From assembly GCA_003543035.1 (NCBI GenBank), contig DPJL01000298.1:1-34936 (forward strand): a stretch of 34,936 nt of DNA. The letters are read 5' to 3'. Below, one piece after another: positions 31,542-34,936 of this stretch. The DNA is from Micromonosporaceae bacterium (lineage in GTDB: Bacteria > Actinomycetota > Actinomycetes > Mycobacteriales > Micromonosporaceae). A program made the translations under genes and the position numbers. The notes below the pieces were generated by a model. The model had not been told where the DNA came from and made no database searches. It was given only the letters and a program-made list of their open reading frames with translations. The stretch's first letter is position 1; each line of letters begins with the position of its first letter.

Positions 31542-33767
31542 ATGAGAAGATCCATCGCGATTCTCACGGCTGTGCTGGTCGTAGGCGGCTTCACGGTGGT
31601 GTCGGCGACAACCGGCACCGCTGCGGTCTCGCCGGCGGATCGGGCGATCGCCGAGCACGGCGCAGATGTGCGCGCTGCCGACGGTGACGCCTATCAGATC
31701 TACCGCTCCAAAGTGGACGACAGCGGCGCATCACACGTGCGCTACACCCGTACTTATCGCGGCCTGCGCGTCTACGGCGGCGACTTCGTCATCCACTACG
31801 CACCGGGTGGCGCCTATGCCGGGGCGTCGAACAGCCTCATCGCCCCGCTGACCCTCTCGACTGTGGCCAAGGTGCCTGGAGCGCAGGCGATGCAAGCGGC
31901 CCGGAAGCACTTCCGGGGCACCATCACCGGGACCGATGGCAGCGAGCTCTTCGTCGACGCGAGCACCGGGCTGGGGCGCTTGGCGTGGGAGAGCACGGTC
32001 AAGGGCTGGCTGCCGGACGGCCAGACGCCTTCAGCGCTCCACGTCATCACCGATGCCATCACGGGCGCACTCATCGGCTCCTTCGATGAAATCGAGACTG
32101 TTCTTGGTACCGGGAACAGCATCTACGGCGGCACGGTTTCGATCGACACGACGCTGTCGGGCAGCACCTACAGCATGATCGATCCCTCGCACGGCAACGG
32201 CAACACGTGCGACATGAACAACGGCACATCGACCTGTACCAATTTCACCGATGCCGACAACACCTGGGGCAACGGCGCGAACTCCAACCGGCAGTCGGCC
32301 GGCGTCGACGCGCACTATGGCGCGGCGAAGACCTACGACTACTTCAAGAATGTGCACGGCCGCAACGGCATCTTCGGCAACGGAAACGGTGTGCCGTCAC
32401 GGGTTCACTACGGCAACGCCTACGTGAACGCCTTCTGGGACGGATCCCGGATGACCTACGGCGACGGCTCGGGTAACGCCAAGCCGCTCGTGTCGATCGA
32501 CGTCGCGGGACACGAGATGTCGCACGGCGTCACGGCAAACGTGGTGTCGGGCGGGCTGACCTACTCCGGCGAGTCCGGTGGCCTCAACGAGGCGACCAGC
32601 GACATCTTCGGCAACATGGTCGAGTTCTTTGCCAACAACTCTGCCGACGCCGGTGACTACCTGGTCGGCGAAAAGATCGACATCCGGGGCAACGGGACTC
32701 CGTTGCGGTACATGCACAACCCCGGACTCGACGGCAACTCGCACACGTGCTGGTCGACCTCAACCAAGAACGTGGACGTGCACTACTCGTCCGGGCCGGC
32801 GAATCACTTCTACTTCAACCTTTCCGAGGGCACCGGCTCCACGCCTTACGGCACCAGCCCGTTGTGCGGCTCGGCACCGCACATGACCGGCATCGGCCGG
32901 GCCAAGGCGGAGAAGATCTGGTATCGCGCACTTGACGTTTATTTCACCTCCAACACGTCCTACGTGAACACCGCCAACCCCGCAAACACCTCCCGCGCAT
33001 ACACTTTGCGGGCGGCGACCGATCTGCACGGTACCTGTAGCGTGGAATACAAGGCAGTGCAGGCCGCGTGGACCGCAGTCAACGTGGCGGGCAATGACGC
33101 CGCGTGCCCAGTGGGCAACGACTTCTCGATCGCGGCATCGCCCGCGTCGGGTGCGGTCAACCCGGGCAGCTCGCTGACCACTACGGTCACCGCGACGCTG
33201 ACCAATGGCAGCGCGCAGACGGTGAACCTGACCGCTTCGGGCCTGCCGAGTGGAGCCACCGCAACGTTCAACCCGTCTTCGATCACCTCGGCCGGCGGGA
33301 CCTCGACGCTGACGATCGCGACGGCTTCGTCGACCCCGGCGGGTACTTACTCGGTGACCATCACCGGTACCGGTCCGTCGTCTACCCGGACCACGACCTT
33401 CTCGTTGACTGTCAACGGTGCGCCTGGTTGCAGTGGCACCAACGGGAATGACGTGCAGATCCCGGATAACGCCACGGTGACAAGCACGATCGTCATCGCC
33501 GGCTGTAACCGCAACGCCTCGGCCACCTCTTCGATCGCCGTCAACATCGTCCACACGTACAAGGGCGATCTGATTGTCGATCTGGTGGCACCGGACGGGT
33601 CGGTTTACAACCTGCACAACCGCACCGGTGGCAGCGCCGACAACATCGTCGCCACCTTTACCCGCAACCTGTCCACCGAACCGGCCAACGGCACCTGGAC
33701 CCTCCGGGTCCGTGACGCCGCTTCGCTGGACACCGGTTACATCAACACCTGGACGTTGACTCTCTAG
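31542..33767 (+). CDS. Secreted M4 (thermolysin-like) metallopeptidase with Ig-like and P domains
   Basis: A 741-aa preproenzyme: signal peptide (1 to about 28), FTP/PepSY propeptide (about 30-190), M4 catalytic domain (about 195-525), an Ig-like domain (about 528-622) and a P/Homo B domain (about 628-741). The zinc site is H324-E325-x2-H328 (HEMSH) with the third ligand E350 in GGLNEATSD; the spacing is two residues longer than in thermolysin. VHYSSGPANHFYF supplies the transition-state His. It would degrade proteins outside the cell after autoprocessing. The P domain resembles that of the LasA-type peptidase at 17567. The next gene encodes a probable inhibitor of this peptidase. Confidence 0.94.
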   Translation: MRRSIAILTAVLVVGGFTVVSATTGTAAVSPADRAIAEHGADVRAADGDAYQIYRSKVDDSGASHVRYTRTYRGLRVYGGDFVIHYAPGGAYAGASNSLIAPLTLSTVAKVPGAQAMQAARKHFRGTITGTDGSELFVDASTGLGRLAWESTVKGWLPDGQTPSALHVITDAITGALIGSFDEIETVLGTGNSIYGGTVSIDTTLSGSTYSMIDPSHGNGNTCDMNNGTSTCTNFTDADNTWGNGANSNRQSAGVDAHYGAAKTYDYFKNVHGRNGIFGNGNGVPSRVHYGNAYVNAFWDGSRMTYGDGSGNAKPLVSIDVAGHEMSHGVTANVVSGGLTYSGESGGLNEATSDIFGNMVEFFANNSADAGDYLVGEKIDIRGNGTPLRYMHNPGLDGNSHTCWSTSTKNVDVHYSSGPANHFYFNLSEGTGSTPYGTSPLCGSAPHMTGIGRAKAEKIWYRALDVYFTSNTSYVNTANPANTSRAYTLRAATDLHGTCSVEYKAVQAAWTAVNVAGNDAACPVGNDFSIAASPASGAVNPGSSLTTTVTATLTNGSAQTVNLTASGLPSGATATFNPSSITSAGGTSTLTIATASSTPAGTYSVTITGTGPSSTRTTTFSLTVNGAPGCSGTNGNDVQIPDNATVTSTIVIAGCNRNASATSSIAVNIVHTYKGDLIVDLVAPDGSVYNLHNRTGGSADNIVATFTRNLSTEPANGTWTLRVRDAASLDTGYINTWTLTL

Positions 33768-33782
33768 TCGCGACAGTTGCCG

Positions 33783-33811
33783 GCCCCGGCGCGGTACCTT
33801 CGCGCCGGGGC
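33783..33811 (+). terminator. GC-rich hairpin after the M4 peptidase gene
   Basis: GCCCCGGCGCG (33783-33793) and CGCGCCGGGGC (33801-33811) form a perfect 11-bp stem with a 7-nt loop, 15 nt after the peptidase stop and 25 nt before the lipoprotein start. It lacks a long T-tract. It may terminate or partly attenuate transcription into the lipoprotein gene. Confidence 0.65.
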
Positions 33812-33836
33812 TTCAGATCAATCTAAGGTGGGTACC

Positions 33837-34277
33837 ATGACACGCCTCGCCCTGGTGGTGCTGCTGCTCGTTTCCGGCTGTGCCTCTCCGGCCGCTCCCT
33901 CGCCTTCGCCCTCGCAGTCAGCCCCGCTGCCTTCGTCTGCTGCGAAAGAGCCGGTCGCGGTGACAGTGACCCGGACCGGTGGGATAGCCGGGATTCAGGA
34001 CACCATCAAGGTGGACGCCTCCGGCAAGTGGACTCGGCAGGATCGCGGGGGACGCCTGACGATCGAACAGGTCACCCAATTGCAGCGGCTCGCCACCGAT
34101 CCGCGTTTGGTTGCCGAAGCGGCTGCGACCCGGCCACCCACCAACTGCGCCGACGCCTTCGACTACACGGTTACCGCCGGGCCGTTGACCGTGCGCTATT
34201 CCGATTGCCCTAGCGACGCCCTCCCACCTGCGGCCGCGGAGCTGGTTTCCTTTGTGGTGAAGTCAATCCCGGCTTAG
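33837..34277 (+). CDS. Emfourin-like lipoprotein, probable M4 peptidase inhibitor
   Basis: A 146-aa protein from ATG 33837. It begins with a lipoprotein signal peptide and lipobox (LLLVSGC, Cys near residue 15), then a Pro/Ser/Ala-rich linker (16-40) and a domain of about 100 aa starting VAVTVTRTGGIAGIQD. The V-x-V-x-R-(S/T)-G-G-(F/I)-A-G start, and the later AFDYTVTAG segment, resemble emfourin, the protealysin inhibitor that is often encoded beside M4 peptidases. The gene lies 69 nt after an M4 peptidase gene, which supports an inhibitor role. Tethering to the membrane would protect the producer's surface. Two cysteines flank AFDYTVTAGPLTVRYSD and may form a disulfide. The family link is from memory and needs a profile search. 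Confidence 0.68.
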   Translation: MTRLALVVLLLVSGCASPAAPSPSPSQSAPLPSSAAKEPVAVTVTRTGGIAGIQDTIKVDASGKWTRQDRGGRLTIEQVTQLQRLATDPRLVAEAAATRPPTNCADAFDYTVTAGPLTVRYSDCPSDALPPAAAELVSFVVKSIPA

Positions 34278-34367
34278 AAAGCACGTTGCTGGTGGCTCTA
34301 AAACGGCACGCCCAACATTGATCCACTTGTCTATCCTCATTGGAACACCAGCGCTAAAGTTGTTGGT

Positions 34368-34936
34368 GTGACGGGGGTTTGGGCTTTGACAGACGGTGAG
34401 CTGTCCTCTTCGCTCACCCGTGTCTTTGCCGAGGAACAAGCCCTGGCAGCACAGCGGTTGGCGTTGGTGCGTGAGATCGACGGCCGCGGTCTGCCGTCGC
34501 GTGAAGGGGCCACCTCGACGATCGCTTGGCTGCGCGACAGCTTGCGGATTTCGGTGCGGTCGGCGCGGCAGATGGTGGAGCTCGCGAAAGCCTTAGACGC
34601 GAGCCTTCCTTCAACCGGGCAGGCGCTCGCCGATGGTGTGGTTAATGAGGAACAAGCGTTGGTGATAGCCCGTGCGGTGACCGGTCTTGCCGGACATGCT
34701 GACTCCGAAGCCCAAGCCAAGGCCGAAGACTTTTTGGTGGGTAAAGCGGCCGTGTTTGAACCGGCCACCCTCGCGACCCTCGGCCGGCGCGTGTTGGACA
34801 CCGTGGCGCCGGAGCTGGCCGACGAACAGTTGGCCAAAGACTTGAAGGCCGCCGACGCCCGCGCCGCCCGCGACCGCACCCTCACCCTGTCGCCGGACGG
34901 CACCGGCCGCGTCCGGCTGACCGGCTGGCTCGAAAC
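34368..34936 (+). CDS. DUF222-domain protein, probable HNH endonuclease (3' truncated)
   Basis: A frame open from GTG 34368 to the window end (189 codons, no stop). The product has the DUF222 pattern seen in actinobacterial 13E12-repeat/HNH endonuclease proteins: LTDGELSSSLTRVFAEEQALAAQRLALVREIDGRG, STIAWLRDSLRIS, ALADGVVNEEQALVIARAV, LGRRVLDTVAPE, then a LSPDGTGRVRLTGWL strand. The HNH motif would follow beyond the window. These multi-copy proteins may be linked to mobile DNA, but their role is unclear. A TTA codon lies at 34593. The ribosome binding site is weak. Confidence 0.83.
   Translation, partial: MTGVWALTDGELSSSLTRVFAEEQALAAQRLALVREIDGRGLPSREGATSTIAWLRDSLRISVRSARQMVELAKALDASLPSTGQALADGVVNEEQALVIARAVTGLAGHADSEAQAKAEDFLVGKAAVFEPATLATLGRRVLDTVAPELADEQLAKDLKAADARAARDRTLTLSPDGTGRVRLTGWLE

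Overview
The window is high-GC DNA from a filamentous actinomycete. This is judged from GC-rich codon use with GTG starts, a SigK/RskA pair, a DUF222-type HNH endonuclease, NarL-type two-component pairs, secreted modular hydrolases and a DasR-like operator. A Pseudonocardiales-like soil saprophyte is a reasonable guess, but the sequence alone does not prove the genus.

Region 1 (1-15045) is a polysaccharide-degradation locus with a complete core PQQ biosynthesis operon inside it. It runs: 3' end of a GH27 alpha-galactosidase, GH28 polygalacturonase, pqqA (37 codons), pqqC, a pqqD-pqqE fusion, pqqB, a secreted GH18 chitinase-like enzyme, a secreted PQQ-dependent sugar dehydrogenase of the glucose/sorbosone dehydrogenase family, a GH5 cellulase, and a GH20 beta-N-acetylhexosaminidase. 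Nine CBM35-like modules are spread over five of these proteins. From pqqA to the dehydrogenase the genes overlap by 4 nt or sit 6-8 nt apart, so cofactor synthesis and the secreted enzyme that probably uses the cofactor appear to be co-expressed with a chitinase. GH20 has its own DasR (dre)-like operator. I consider this the most interesting system in the window: a carbohydrate-targeted, PQQ-dependent oxidative module built into a glycoside hydrolase operon.

Region 2 (15046-19833) is a mixed accessory stretch: a possible gene remnant, a DUF1697 protein, an orphan radical SAM/SPASM maturase behind a four-tract G-quadruplex motif, a LasA-type (M23) secreted endopeptidase with a C-terminal P domain, and a convergent helix-turn-helix regulator.

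Region 3 (19834-26833) holds a membrane protein, a NarL-type kinase/regulator pair on the plus strand, and a minus-strand operon of kinase, regulator, a ketoacyl synthase III fused to a haem-oxygenase-like diiron domain, and an uncharacterised protein.

Region 4 (26907-31406) has a TetR regulator, a 26-bp perfect hairpin, an alpha/beta hydrolase coupled to an acyl-CoA ligase, then sigK-rskA behind a probable SigK autoregulatory promoter and ended by a strong intrinsic terminator.

Region 5 (31407-34936) has a secreted M4 metallopeptidase with a P domain, followed by a small lipoprotein that looks like an emfourin-type M4 inhibitor, then the 5' part of a DUF222/HNH endonuclease gene cut by the window end. 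No tRNA, rRNA, CRISPR array, transposase or phage gene was recognised.
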